Under the pieces are notes generated by a model, which was given only the letters and a program-made list of their open reading frames with translations, searched no databases and was not told where the DNA came from. A stretch of 64,000 nucleotides of DNA from Streptomyces sp. NBS 14/10 (GTDB lineage: Bacteria; Actinomycetota; Actinomycetes; Streptomycetales; Streptomycetaceae), in the NCBI RefSeq assembly GCF_002224125.1, contig NZ_NCSM01000007.1, forward strand, positions 915,942-979,941. Direction: 5' to 3'. Shown one piece after another: positions 1 to 8,354 of the stretch (position 1 is its first letter; every line of letters starts with the position of its first letter). A program made the position numbers and the translations under genes.

Positions 1-135
1 AGCCGTGGACAGGACGACACGGGGGTCGTCGCTCTCACGTATGAGGGTGGTGTCGGCGCGCCGCGCCAACTCTACGCAGTTCTCGCCTCCGGCCCCGGAG
101 TAGGACGACTTCTGCCACTTCAACGATTCGCTCAT
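1..135 (-). CDS. DUF397 protein, 3' part cut by window edge
   Basis: The visible part translates as MSESLKWQKSSYSGAGGENC followed by a VELARRADTTLIRESDD stretch, the typical N-terminus of the short DUF397 proteins of actinomycetes. The ATG is at 135-133 and the frame stays open to the window edge, so the C-terminus is missing. It starts 10 bp after the stop of the upstream XRE regulator on the same strand. DUF397 proteins are usually paired with such regulators and are thought to act as partners or antagonists. The family call is firm; the molecular role is inferred. Confidence 0.85.
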   Translation of the reverse strand, partial: MSESLKWQKSSYSGAGGENCVELARRADTTLIRESDDPRVVLSTA

Positions 136-145
136 GCCTGCCTTC

Positions 146-1000
146 TCATAGTTCCCGTGCGATATGACGGATGAGCTGTCGGGAGTCCTCGACGCCGAGC
201 GAACCGCCCTCGGCGATGTCGAGCAGTTCCCGGTAGCTCTGCAAGTCAACCTCAGCGTGTAGATACCGCCCGCCGAACGGTGTGTCCACCTGAACCGTGT
301 CCAACTGCGGTACAGCGCCGCCCGCGTAGAGCACCGGCGTCGTCACTTCGATGAAGTCCTCGTTGGTGAAGGGAACCACGCGCAGCGTCACCGTGGGCCA
401 CTCAGCGACCTCCAGGAGCCGTTCCAGTTGCGCCCGCACCACCTTGCGGCCGCCGAAGCGCATCCGCAGCGCGGCCTCGTGAATGATCGCGACGATCGGC
501 GGAGGGGTCTCTCGGTCGAAAATCACCTGCCGTCGCATGCGATGCTCAACGCGTGCCTCGATCTCGTCGTACGGAAGCCTGGGGATGTTTCCGCTGAACA
601 GGGCTCGCGCGTAGTCCTCCGTCTGGAAGATTCCCGGCAGCGAGACGCTCTGCACCGAGCGCATATAGGTGGCGTGGTGCTCCAGCTCCGCGACGTCCAG
701 GAAACCGGGCGTAAGGATGCCCCGGTATTCATCCCACCAGTGCTGACCACGGTGCTCACGCGCGATGACGCACAACGCCTCGATCAGCGCATCGTCGCCG
801 CACGAGTAGAAGGTCGCGAGCCGACGAATGCGCTCCTCGCTGACGCCGATCCGCCCGGACTCGATGTGGCTGATCTTGCCTTGATCGGTGCCGAGCAGCC
901 CGGCCGCCTCGCGCGCCGTCTTACCAGCGCGCTCGCGGAGTTTACGCAGTTCGGCACCCAAGCGCGCTTGTCGGGCCGTGGGGTTGTCCCTGGCGGGCAT
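146..1000 (-). CDS. XRE-family regulator with DUF5753 domain
   Basis: A 284-residue protein. Residues about 10-65 form a helix-turn-helix domain of the XRE type (TAREAAGLLGTDQGKISHIE). The rest is the DUF5753 ligand/partner domain, seen in segments such as SVQSVSLPGIFQTEDYARAL and the C-terminal GGRYLHAEVD. Proteins of this size and architecture are abundant in Streptomyces and work with the DUF397 gene that follows. They often influence development or antibiotic production. The ATG at 1000 has only a weak ribosome binding site. The next gene upstream, on the other strand, is an anti-sigma-like ATPase, a very common partner of XRE/DUF397 pairs. Confidence 0.88.
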   Translation of the reverse strand: MPARDNPTARQARLGAELRKLRERAGKTAREAAGLLGTDQGKISHIESGRIGVSEERIRRLATFYSCGDDALIEALCVIAREHRGQHWWDEYRGILTPGFLDVAELEHHATYMRSVQSVSLPGIFQTEDYARALFSGNIPRLPYDEIEARVEHRMRRQVIFDRETPPPIVAIIHEAALRMRFGGRKVVRAQLERLLEVAEWPTVTLRVVPFTNEDFIEVTTPVLYAGGAVPQLDTVQVDTPFGGRYLHAEVDLQSYRELLDIAEGGSLGVEDSRQLIRHIAREL

Positions 1001-1176
1001 CGCGTACGTTCACCGATCCTTCCGGTCCTCCGGGCCGCGCGCGTAGCGATACCACACGACCACCCACAGGAGTGACATCTACTCAGTAACCTTGCTACGG
1101 CGCTTCCCTGCCACCTACCTTCTGTGATCGTACCGCTACCGAGACAGCACATCGCGCGGCGCCGGAAGGGATCACC

Positions 1177-1644
1177 ATGGCCGACCTGCCAACCCAACTA
1201 CCCATCCACGCAACGGAACCGGCCCACCGCTACCGACTGCGCGCCCCCAACATCCCCGAAACCGCCAAGGTCGCCCGCGAGATGATCGCGGGCCTGCTGC
1301 TGGCCACCGGCCACCCGGCCCTCGTCGAGACCGCGCGCCTCCTGGTCACCGAGGTCGTAGCGAACGTCCACCTGCACACCAAGGTGCCGCTGCTCTCCCT
1401 CGAAGCGACCATCCGGGGCCCTCAACTCCACGTATCCGTACGGGACGACGACCCCAATGGCGTCCCCTGGCCACCCGAACCCCGCACCCCCGAGGCGGAG
1501 GCCGACGCCGAGAACGGGCGTGGCCTGCTGCTGGTCCAGGCGTGCGCCGACGCCTGGGGGGCGGTGTGGCACGGCGGAATCCAGCCCACCGGTAAGAGCG
1601 TGTGGTTCTCGCTGTCCGACGCGCCCGTCCTGAAAACGACGTAG
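1177..1644 (+). CDS. RsbW-like ATP-binding (anti-sigma type) protein
   Basis: 155 residues with the small GHKL/HATPase_c_2 fold. The N-box is TEVVANVHLHT, followed by a VSVRDDDPN segment and the glycine-rich lid GRGLLLVQACADAWG. Members of this family are either serine-kinase anti-sigma factors or ATP-binding partners of XRE/DUF397 modules. The whole protein is this one domain, with no sensor attached. The ATG at 1177 follows a clear GGAAGGG site. It is divergent from the XRE gene at 146-1000 with 176 bp between them, so the three genes probably form one regulatory module. The target sigma factor cannot be read from the sequence. Confidence 0.82.
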   Translation: MADLPTQLPIHATEPAHRYRLRAPNIPETAKVAREMIAGLLLATGHPALVETARLLVTEVVANVHLHTKVPLLSLEATIRGPQLHVSVRDDDPNGVPWPPEPRTPEAEADAENGRGLLLVQACADAWGAVWHGGIQPTGKSVWFSLSDAPVLKTT

Positions 1645-1680
1645 GGCGGCTTCGGATCGACGAGCAGAACCCGTCACGCG

Positions 1681-2502
1681 TCAGGTGCCGCTGGTCGCCT
1701 TCACCGCTCCCAGGGGCTGATCGATCCGGGGGCCGTGGCCGGGGCGGCGCTCGGGGAGGAGGGCTCTGTCGGACGGGGCCGTGCTGGAGGTCACGGCCTG
1801 GGTGGCGGTGAGGTCTTCGATGCGGTCGGCGAAGTCCGGTTCGGGCAGTGGCAGGTCGAGGTCGTCGATGAAGTCCACGGCCTGGGATACGTAGTTGATG
1901 ACCGCGGTGGTGGCGGCGGGCGCGGCACGCCCCTTTTTGAGCCCGCGCAGGATGCGCAGGGCGATGGCCATCTCATGGTCGGTGGTGGCCGACTCCTCCT
2001 CCGAGTCGGTCACGGGCGGGACGACGCCGCCCGCCTGTTCGTGCCACCAGGCCAGCCACCAGTGGGCCTGGGCCTCCTCCCCGAGGGCCATGTGGTGGAG
2101 GTAGAGGCAGTAGGCGGCGGCGGGGTCGCCGGCGCCGCTGGCGAACTGCCACCAGAACTGCGCGCTGTCTTCGTGGCCGGCGAGTTGCAGGACGCAGCCC
2201 AGAGCTCGCGCGCCGGGCGGCTCGAGGATGCGGTGGGTGATGACTTCCTGCAGCTGCGCCAGAGCGCCGTCACGCCCGATGATCGCCTCGCACAGGGTCC
2301 GCAGATCCCGGGCCATCAGCTCGTCCGTGTCCGGCGCGTGACCGGCGACGGCATCCCGGCCGTCGGCCGACGGCGGGCGGTCCGGGGAGCCGTCGGCGAG
2401 GCGGGCGGCGAGGCGGGCCTCGGCGGCGGCGACGTCGGGGGGAGGGGTGGGGTTGAGCAGGGCCCGCGCCAGGACGTGGTCAATGAGCGAGGTCATCGGC
2501 AT
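1681..2502 (-). CDS. Conserved hypothetical protein downstream of sigma factor
   Basis: 273 residues from ATG 2502 (MPMTSLIDHV); a second ATG is at 2496. I do not recognise a catalytic domain. The N-terminal third is acidic and Pro/Asp-rich; the middle (about residues 85-180) is helical and Trp-rich (SAQFWWQFASGAG, AHWWLAWWHEQAGG), which looks like TPR/SEL1-type repeats. The start overlaps the end of the sigma gene by about 20 bp, so the two are translationally linked. By position it could be an anti-sigma or accessory factor for that sigma, but it has no zinc-binding or membrane anti-sigma signature. It converges on the ATPase gene with 36 bp between. Confidence 0.7.
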   Translation of the reverse strand: MPMTSLIDHVLARALLNPTPPPDVAAAEARLAARLADGSPDRPPSADGRDAVAGHAPDTDELMARDLRTLCEAIIGRDGALAQLQEVITHRILEPPGARALGCVLQLAGHEDSAQFWWQFASGAGDPAAAYCLYLHHMALGEEAQAHWWLAWWHEQAGGVVPPVTDSEEESATTDHEMAIALRILRGLKKGRAAPAATTAVINYVSQAVDFIDDLDLPLPEPDFADRIEDLTATQAVTSSTAPSDRALLPERRPGHGPRIDQPLGAVKATSGT

Positions 2503-3061
2503 TGTTTCCTTCGGTGGTCTCGAGGAGTTGCTGAAGGCGGCGGCGGGCGTAGCGCGCGGTGGAACGTACGCCGGCCTCGGTGATGCCGAGGTGGGTGGCG
2601 GTCTGGGCGACGGTGTAGCCGCGGCAGTGGAGCAGGATGACCACATCCTGCTGGCGTTCCGGGAGCTTCTTGATCGCCTGATAGAGGTTCAGGCTCTCCT
2701 CGAGCATCGCGATGGGGTCGATGGCGTCGCGCAGGGCTGCGGTTTCGAAGGTCGCGTTGTCCACGAGGCAGGGGCCGCGGTTCCGGGCGCGGGCCACGTC
2801 GATGGCGCGGTGCTTCATCACCTTCCAGGCATAGGCGGCAGGGTTCTCCATGGCCAGGACGCGGGACCAGGAACGGGCGAGCTGTTCGAACGCCTCGTCG
2901 ACGGCTTCCTCGGCGTCGGCGCGATTGCCGAGGTAGACCTCGGCCCGGTGGACATAGGCGCCGCGGTGGAGCTGGTGGAAGGCGCGGAAGTCCGGGGGGA
3001 GTTCGTCGGGCAGTCCGGTCATCGAGGTCACACCGCGCAGGCGGAGGTGGTCCCGGGTCAC
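2480..3061 (-). CDS. ECF-type RNA polymerase sigma factor
   Basis: 193 residues. Region 2 is at about residues 25-90 (AEVYLGNRADAEEAVDEAFE) and region 4 at about 130-185 (LPERQQDVVILLHCRGYTVA, then a helix-turn-helix THLGITEAGVRSTARYARRR). There is no region 1.1 or 3, so it is an ECF-like factor that would redirect RNA polymerase to a small promoter set. The GTG start at 3061 overlaps the stop of a small upstream gene as GTGA, which supports this start over the internal ATG at 3022. It is followed by the overlapping gene 1681-2502. No transmembrane anti-sigma gene is adjacent. Confidence 0.87.
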   Translation of the reverse strand: MTRDHLRLRGVTSMTGLPDELPPDFRAFHQLHRGAYVHRAEVYLGNRADAEEAVDEAFEQLARSWSRVLAMENPAAYAWKVMKHRAIDVARARNRGPCLVDNATFETAALRDAIDPIAMLEESLNLYQAIKKLPERQQDVVILLHCRGYTVAQTATHLGITEAGVRSTARYARRRLQQLLETTEGNNADDLAH

Positions 3062-3213
3062 CGCTTCCCCTCCCTGTGTCCCTGGTGCAGTTCCGAGATG
3101 CCCACGCGGACCCCGGCCGCGGCGGCGCGGCGCAGCAGGGCCAGGACGTCGCTGCCGAAAACGCGCATGACGAGCGCGGCGGTGGCGAGATCCCCTATGA
3201 GTTGAAGATTCAC
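3058..3213 (-). CDS. Small 51-aa protein coupled to sigma gene
   Basis: A short frame from GTG 3213 to TGA 3058 encodes 51 residues, beginning VNLQLIGDLATAALVMRVFG and ending in a basic tail. Its TGA overlaps the GTG of the sigma factor (GTGA), the usual sign of coupled translation in Streptomyces. The first half is hydrophobic and helical and could contact a membrane or protein; no family is recognised. An internal ATG at 3168 would give a 36-residue version, but it has no ribosome binding site. It is the likely first gene of the sigma operon. Confidence is moderate because it rests on gene position alone. Confidence 0.45.
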   Translation of the reverse strand: MNLQLIGDLATAALVMRVFGSDVLALLRRAAAAGVRVGISELHQGHREGKR

Positions 3214-3387
3214 GGACTTTCGCTGTCCTTCTGTCGGTCGTACGAGGCTGCCCCGTCCCCGCCCCGCGAGTGCGCCGTATTGCGCCCTCTGTTACCTCTA
3301 GCGTTCGCGAGAGTCCGAATGTGCATCAGACAATACGAAATTCTTACGGACTGCACCGGTCCGGTTACAGAGTGCCGGGCCAGGCCG

Positions 3388-3675
3388 TCACGTAGGCGGC
3401 TGGGGCGGCTGGGGCGGCGCAGGCGGCTGGGCGGGGCTCGACGGGACGCGGGGCAGCGTCCTCCGCAGCCAGTCACGCCCCCGGTCGTCGAGCTTGAGAT
3501 GCCACTGGACAAAGCCGCACCCGGCACAGACGAAGGTCGGAAACTCAGCCCGCCTCGCCTTGAGGCCACCGGGCTTGCGGATGCTGAACCGCCCGGCTGT
3601 GACGTAGATCTCCGCCTGGTAGATCTCTTGGCTTCCGCAAGAAGCACACCGGCCGTCTTTGAGGTCTTCGATCAT
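3388..3675 (-). CDS. Small zinc-ribbon protein
   Basis: 95 residues from ATG 3675 (MIEDLKDGRCASCG); an in-frame ATG at 3705 would add 10 residues. Two CxxC knuckles, Cys10-Cys13 and Cys50-Cys53 (CASC, CAGC), are placed as in a four-cysteine zinc ribbon. The C-terminus is a Pro-rich tail. It probably binds nucleic acid or a protein partner, but nothing in the sequence points to a pathway. It lies 39 bp after the ureohydrolase stop on the same strand and upstream of no obvious partner. Confidence 0.65.
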   Translation of the reverse strand: MIEDLKDGRCASCGSQEIYQAEIYVTAGRFSIRKPGGLKARRAEFPTFVCAGCGFVQWHLKLDDRGRDWLRRTLPRVPSSPAQPPAPPQPPQPPT

Positions 3676-3744
3676 CACACGGCCGACGCTATGCCGTGCC
3701 ACCACCCAAGCGCACCCCGCCCGTTGAAGCCGGCGCCGTAGGCA

Positions 3745-4725
3745 TCACGCGCCGCCGGAGGCTCCCGCCGCGATCTGGCGGGCCATGATCGTCGTGAGCT
3801 CGTACGCCGTGTGGGAGGCGGCCACGGACGTGATCTCCGCGTGGTCGTACGCCGGGGCGACCTCGACGACGTCGGCGGAGACCAGGTGGCAGGAGGACAG
3901 GCCGCGCAGGATCTCCAGGAGCTCACGGGAGGTGAGGCCGCCCGCCTCGGGGGTGCCGGTGCCGGGGGCGTGGGCGGGGTCGAGGACGTCGATGTCGATG
4001 GAGATGTACAGGGGGCGGTCGCCGATGCGCTCGCGCAGCTGCTGGGCGACCTCGTCCACGCCGCGCCGCATGACGTCGGCGGAGGTGACGATGCCGAAGC
4101 CCATCTTCGCGTCGTCGTCCAGGTCCTGCTTTCCGTAGAGCGGACCGCGCGTTCCGACGTGCGAGAGGGCGGAGGTGTCGAGGATGCCTTCCTCGACGGC
4201 CCGCCGGAAGGGCGTGCCGTGGGTGTACTCGGCGCCGAAGTACGTGTCCCAGGTGTCGAGGTGGGCGTCGAAGTGGAGCAGGGCGACCGGGCCGTGCTTA
4301 CGGGCGACGGCGCGCAGCAGAGGGAGGGCGATGGTGTGGTCGCCGCCGAGGGTCATCAGGCGGGCGCCGGTGGTGAGCAGATCGTCGGCGGCGGCCTGGA
4401 TGGTCTCAACGGCCTCGTTGATGTTGAAGGGGTTCGCGGCGATGTCCCCGGCGTCGGCGACCTGGACGAGCGCGAAGGGGGACACGTCCTGGGCCGGGTT
4501 GTAGGGGCGCAGCAGCCGGGACGCCTCGCGGATGGCGTTGCCTCCGAAGCGGGCGCCGGGACGGTAGGAGACCCCGCTGTCGAAGGGCACGCCGACCACG
4601 GCGACGTCCGCCGCGCCGCCGACCTCGTCGACGCGCGGCAGCCGGGCGAAGGTCGCGGGGCCCGCGTAGCGGGGGATGCGGGAGGAGTCGACGGGGCCGA
4701 GGGGGCGGCGGTCTGCTGTGGTCAT
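3745..4725 (-). CDS. speB: Agmatinase / ureohydrolase family
   Basis: 326 residues, the normal length for this family. The binuclear Mn-binding motifs are all present: GGDHT at residues 127-131, DAHLD at 153-157 and SIDIDVLDP at 242-250. These enzymes hydrolyse agmatine (or guanidino acids) to urea and an amine such as putrescine in the cytosol. ATG 4725 ([10 protein letters not shown]) is chosen because the family starts there; the frame stays open another 26 codons upstream but that stretch looks non-coding. Substrate is not decided by sequence: guanidinobutyrase or guanidinopropionase activity is also possible. Confidence 0.88.
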   Translation of the reverse strand: MTTADRRPLGPVDSSRIPRYAGPATFARLPRVDEVGGAADVAVVGVPFDSGVSYRPGARFGGNAIREASRLLRPYNPAQDVSPFALVQVADAGDIAANPFNINEAVETIQAAADDLLTTGARLMTLGGDHTIALPLLRAVARKHGPVALLHFDAHLDTWDTYFGAEYTHGTPFRRAVEEGILDTSALSHVGTRGPLYGKQDLDDDAKMGFGIVTSADVMRRGVDEVAQQLRERIGDRPLYISIDIDVLDPAHAPGTGTPEAGGLTSRELLEILRGLSSCHLVSADVVEVAPAYDHAEITSVAASHTAYELTTIMARQIAAGASGGA

Positions 4726-4854
4726 GGCTTCGAGGGTAGGCAGGGCGGGCATCCCGGCACATGTACGTTTCCGAGGGCCACGGCCGCCCTTTTTGGACGC
4801 CACGTCTATGTCGCAGCCGCCGAGGGACGCCGCCCCGGCGGCCTCTCGCGTCGG

Positions 4855-5166
4855 TCAGCTGTCCGTGGGGCTCCCCAGGGCCGCCGCCGCGGCCGCGACG
4901 GGGTCGAGGGTGGTGGCTTCGGGGGCGGGAGCGGGTGCCAGCTCGCAGGTGAAACCGAGGCGCTTCATGGCGCGGACCACCTCGCCCGCGGTGAAGTCGC
5001 GGCGGTCCTGGCGGGTGACCACCGCTCCGACCTGCATGGCGGGGTAGGTGCGACGGCCGATCCGGACCGAGGGGCCGGTGATCGGTTCGGGCTTGACGCC
5101 GCTCATCGCTTCCTTCACCTCGTTCGCGGTCAGATCGAAGGCATAGTTGGCGATGACGCAGCGCAT
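4855..5166 (-). CDS. Conserved hypothetical protein next to cspA
   Basis: 103 residues starting MRCVIANYAFDLTANEVKEA. The N-terminal half suggests a small alpha/beta domain, and there is an Ala/Pro-rich C-terminal tail (APAPAPEATTLDPVAAAAAA). I recall proteins of this kind beside cold-shock genes in Streptomyces, but know no function. A TGAGG site precedes ATG 5166. It is divergent from the cold-shock gene with 300 bp between, so the two may share a regulatory region. Confidence 0.7.
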   Translation of the reverse strand: MRCVIANYAFDLTANEVKEAMSGVKPEPITGPSVRIGRRTYPAMQVGAVVTRQDRRDFTAGEVVRAMKRLGFTCELAPAPAPEATTLDPVAAAAAALGSPTDS

Positions 5167-5341
5167 AGGACCTCAGCAGGGAGAGGAGGGAGGAAGGGAG
5201 CCGGTGAGGTCAGGGTCCCACACCGGGTGCCCGGCGGGAAGCGCACATTCGGGTGGCATGACTCCCCCCGGCTCCCCCCGTTCCGTCGCCGCACGTGCTA
5301 GCGTGTTAGCAGTTGCAGTTTTGGTACCCATGAACGTTATG

Positions 5342-5382
5342 TGCGCCTGACGAGATGTAGCGATCAGGCGCATTTTGTTTTT
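5342..5382 (+). promoter_or_regulatory. Terminator-like hairpin in the cspA leader
   Basis: TGCGCCTGA (5342-5350) pairs perfectly with TCAGGCGCA (5364-5372), followed at once by TTTTGTTTTT (5373-5382). A GC stem plus U-run is rare in this genome type and looks like an intrinsic terminator or attenuator about 85 bp ahead of the cspA start. A tiny open frame (ATG 5330 to TGA 5350, MNVMCA) ends inside the stem. Confidence 0.55.
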
Positions 5383-5466
5383 CCGGTCATTCCGGATGGG
5401 GTCATTGCGGCGACACGGAATCCGTAAGGTTCGGATTCTGGTTCTGCCCCTATCAGAGGAGATGAC

Positions 5467-5670
5467 ATGGCGACTGGCACCGTGAAGTGGTTCAACGCGG
5501 AAAAGGGCTTCGGCTTCATCGAGCAGGACGGCGGCGGCGCCGACGTCTTCGCTCACTACTCGAACATCGCCGCCCAGGGCTTCCGTGAGCTCCACGAGGG
5601 CCAGAAGGTCTCGTTCGACGTCACGCAGGGCCAGAAGGGCCCGCAGGCCGAGAACATCGTGCCTGCCTGA
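5467..5670 (+). CDS. cspA: Cold-shock protein (CspA family)
   Basis: 67 residues, a single OB-fold cold-shock domain. RNP1 is KGFGFI at residues 13-18 and RNP2 is VFAHY at 27-31, with the usual KWFN start. It binds single-stranded RNA/DNA and acts as an RNA chaperone. A GAGGAG site sits just ahead of the ATG. The leader carries a terminator-like hairpin and the gene ends in a strong stem-loop at 5687-5726. A DEAD-box helicase follows; cold-shock protein plus RNA helicase is a common pair for unwinding structured mRNA. Confidence 0.97.
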   Translation: MATGTVKWFNAEKGFGFIEQDGGGADVFAHYSNIAAQGFRELHEGQKVSFDVTQGQKGPQAENIVPA

Positions 5671-5686
5671 CGCAGCACACAGTGAT

Positions 5687-5726
5687 GAGCCGGGGCCCGC
5701 GCCCGTAAGGGTGCGGGCCCCGGCTC
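5687..5726 (+). terminator. Strong stem-loop after cspA
   Basis: An 18-bp stem (5687-5704 with 5709-5726, one G-U pair) closed by the loop GTAA. It lies 17 bp after the cspA stop and should end the cold-shock transcript before the helicase gene. No U-run follows, as is usual in Streptomyces. Confidence 0.85.
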
Positions 5727-5961
5727 GCGCTTGGCCGCACCCGCCCCACGCAGACAGACTGCACACAGAACCTGCCGCACCGGCCCCATCGCGGCCGGAC
5801 TCGAGGACGGCGGCCCTCACCCACGGCCGAGTGCCGGTCGAAGCCTCGGTACATGGCCCCGTCATTCACCCGCACTCCGGCACGTTCTGCGAATTCTCAC
5901 CTCCGGGAACCTCCCCGTTGAGGAGTCCTCCTCGAAACGCGCCGTACGAGGAAGGCCCCGT

Positions 5962-7422
5962 ATGAACCGCCCTGTCCGCTCGTCCCGCAGCTCGTCCCGC
6001 AGCTCGTCCCGCAGCGCCTCGCCGCGCTCCCGCAATCGCCGCCCGTCCACCGCCGCGGCCCCCGCCCGCGTCCCCGTCCCCGCCGACGGGAACGAGTTCT
6101 CCCTGCCGCCGAGCACCACTCCGCTGCTGCCCGCCGTCGGCTCCTTCACCGAGCTGGACCTGCCGGCGGGGATCACCGCGGAGCTGGCGCGCCAGGGCGT
6201 GACCGTGCCGTTTCCGATCCAGGCGGCCGCGCTTCCCAACGCGCTCGCCGGGCGCGATGTCCTGGGCCGTGGACGGACCGGCTCCGGTAAGACCCTGGCC
6301 TTCGGCCTGGCCCTGCTGGCCCGTACCGCCGAGCAGCGCGCCGAACCCCGCCGCCCCCTCGCCCTGGTCCTGGTGCCCACCCGGGAGCTGGCCCAGCAGG
6401 TCACCGACGCGCTCACGCCGTACGCCAAGCCGCTGCGGCTGCGCGCGGCCACCGTGGTCGGCGGGATGTCGATCGGCCGCCAGGCGGCCGCGCTGCGCGA
6501 CGGCGCCGAGGTGGTCATAGCCACCCCGGGACGGCTCCACGATCTGATCGAACGCGGCGACTGCCGATTGGACCGGGTGCGCGTCACGGTTCTCGACGAG
6601 GCCGACCAGATGGCCGATATGGGCTTTCTCCCCCAGGTGACCCGGCTGCTGAAGCAGGTTCCGGCCGACGGCCAGCGCATGCTGTTCTCGGCGACCCTCG
6701 ACCACAACGTCGGCCAGTTGGTGCGCCGGTTCCTCGACGACCCCGCCGTGCACTCGGTCGACGCCTCCGCGGGCGCCGTCACCACGATGGAGCACCATGT
6801 GCTGCACATCGCGGACACCGACAAACGCACCGTCGTCACCCGGGTCGCCGCCCGCGACGGCCGCGTCATCATGTTCCTGGACACCAAGCGCGCGGTCGAC
6901 CGGCTGACCAAGCATCTGCTGGCCAGCGGCGTGCGGGCGGCGGCGCTGCACGGCGGCAAGTCCCAGCCGCAGCGCACCCGGACTCTGGACTACTTCAAGA
7001 CCGGTCATGTCAGCGTCCTGGTCGCCACGAACGTCGCCGCCCGGGGCATCCACGTCGACGACCTCGATCTCGTCGTCAACGTCGACCCGCCGGCCGACCA
7101 CAAGGATTACCTGCACCGCGGCGGCCGCACCGCCCGCGCGGGTGGCTCCGGCACCGTCGTCACCCTCGTCCTGCCCGACCAGCGCCGTGCGATGGCCGGT
7201 CTGATGACGGACGCGGGCATCACTCCGCATACCGCCCGGGTGAACTCCGACGACACCGAGCTGACCCGTATCACCGGCGCGCAAGCGCCCTCCGGTATCC
7301 CCGTCACCATCGACGCACCGGCTACGGAACAGAAGGCCCCTGCCGCCACCGGGCAGCGCCGGGGCCGAAGCCGCCGGCGCGGCCGCCGGACGCGTAGGTC
7401 CGAGTCGGGATTGGCTTCATGA
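5962..7422 (+). CDS. DEAD-box ATP-dependent RNA helicase
   Basis: 486 residues. The Q motif is FPIQ near residue 84, Walker A RTGSGKT at 105-111, PTREL at 139-143, DEAD at 212-215 and SAT at 243-245. HRGGRTARAGG (motif VI) is in the C-terminal RecA domain. An Arg/Ser-rich start (RSSRSSSRSSSRSASPRS) and a basic tail (RRGRSRRRGRRTRR) probably bind RNA. ATG 5962 follows a GAGGAAGG site; the frame is open further upstream but crosses the cspA terminator. It likely unwinds RNA duplexes in cold adaptation or ribosome assembly. The specific orthologue (RhlE/CsdA type) is not assigned. Confidence 0.95.
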   Translation: MNRPVRSSRSSSRSSSRSASPRSRNRRPSTAAAPARVPVPADGNEFSLPPSTTPLLPAVGSFTELDLPAGITAELARQGVTVPFPIQAAALPNALAGRDVLGRGRTGSGKTLAFGLALLARTAEQRAEPRRPLALVLVPTRELAQQVTDALTPYAKPLRLRAATVVGGMSIGRQAAALRDGAEVVIATPGRLHDLIERGDCRLDRVRVTVLDEADQMADMGFLPQVTRLLKQVPADGQRMLFSATLDHNVGQLVRRFLDDPAVHSVDASAGAVTTMEHHVLHIADTDKRTVVTRVAARDGRVIMFLDTKRAVDRLTKHLLASGVRAAALHGGKSQPQRTRTLDYFKTGHVSVLVATNVAARGIHVDDLDLVVNVDPPADHKDYLHRGGRTARAGGSGTVVTLVLPDQRRAMAGLMTDAGITPHTARVNSDDTELTRITGAQAPSGIPVTIDAPATEQKAPAATGQRRGRSRRRGRRTRRSESGLAS

Positions 7423-7494
7423 TCCGGTCGGGGATCCGGTCGCGGCGGCCCGGACCGTAGTGGATGCCCCCATTTCCTCGCGGCAGAGGCGACA

Positions 7495-8307
7495 ATGGAT
7501 CGCATGCCGATACCCAGCTCCGCGCCCAGCCGGGCCGAACTGATCGACCACCTGGTCCGCACCCGCATCGCCGGCGACGTCGCCACCCCCCGAGACAACA
7601 ACCTCTCCCACTACCGCAAGCTCGCGAACGGCGACCGCCACTACTGGCTGGGCCTGGAACTGGGCGACCGCTGGGCCGATGAGCAGGACGTACTGGCGGT
7701 CATGGCGGAGCGGTGCGGCGTGGTCGACGACCCGGAGCACCGCGCCGGGCAGGACACCATCGACCCGGAGCTCACGGTCGGGGCGCTGGACCGGATGGCC
7801 TCCGTACTGCGCAAGGCGGCCGAGGCGAAGGAGCGGGTGCTGTTCGCGACCGGGCACCCGGGCGGGCTGCTGGACGTCCACCGCTTCACGGCGGCGGCGC
7901 TGCGGGCCGCGGGGTGCGAGATCGTGGAGATCCCGGGCGGGCTGACGGCCGACGAGGGGTACGTCTTCCAGTTCTGCGACGTGGCGATGCTGGAGCGCGG
8001 CGCGACGCTGTGGCACACCCACTCCCCCGCCCCCATGGCCGCGATCCTGGACGGCCTCGAGCAGGAGGGGCGGCCGCTGCCCGATCTGGTGGTCGCCGAC
8101 CACGGCTGGGCGGGGTGCGCGGGGCAGCGCGGCATCGACGCGGTGGGGTACGCGGACTGCAACGACCCGGCGCTGTTCCTCGGCGAGGCGGAGGGCACGC
8201 TCCAGGTGGTGGTGCCGCTGGACGACCATGTCACCAACCCGCGGTTCTACGACCCGATGGTCGCCTATCTGCTGGACGCGGCGGGTCTCACGGCCGAATC
8301 CTCCTGA
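7495..8307 (+). CDS. Conserved actinobacterial protein, annotated as phosphatase in homologues
   Basis: 270 residues. It has a mostly helical N-terminal 100 residues, then an alpha/beta core with VLFATGHPGGLLDVHRFTAA, DEGYVFQFCD and PDLVVADHGWAGCAGQRGID segments. I recall close Streptomyces relatives being labelled phosphatase, and the conserved Asp/His in these loops would fit a metal-dependent hydrolase, but no standard phosphatase motif is present, so function is open. ATG 7495 follows AGAGG; ATG 7504 is an alternative. It stands alone between the helicase and the convergent thioesterase. Confidence 0.7.
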   Translation: MDRMPIPSSAPSRAELIDHLVRTRIAGDVATPRDNNLSHYRKLANGDRHYWLGLELGDRWADEQDVLAVMAERCGVVDDPEHRAGQDTIDPELTVGALDRMASVLRKAAEAKERVLFATGHPGGLLDVHRFTAAALRAAGCEIVEIPGGLTADEGYVFQFCDVAMLERGATLWHTHSPAPMAAILDGLEQEGRPLPDLVVADHGWAGCAGQRGIDAVGYADCNDPALFLGEAEGTLQVVVPLDDHVTNPRFYDPMVAYLLDAAGLTAESS

Positions 8308-8354
8308 CGCGAGCCGGCCGCTTCGACGCAACGCGAGCGGCCGCGCTACGCGCG

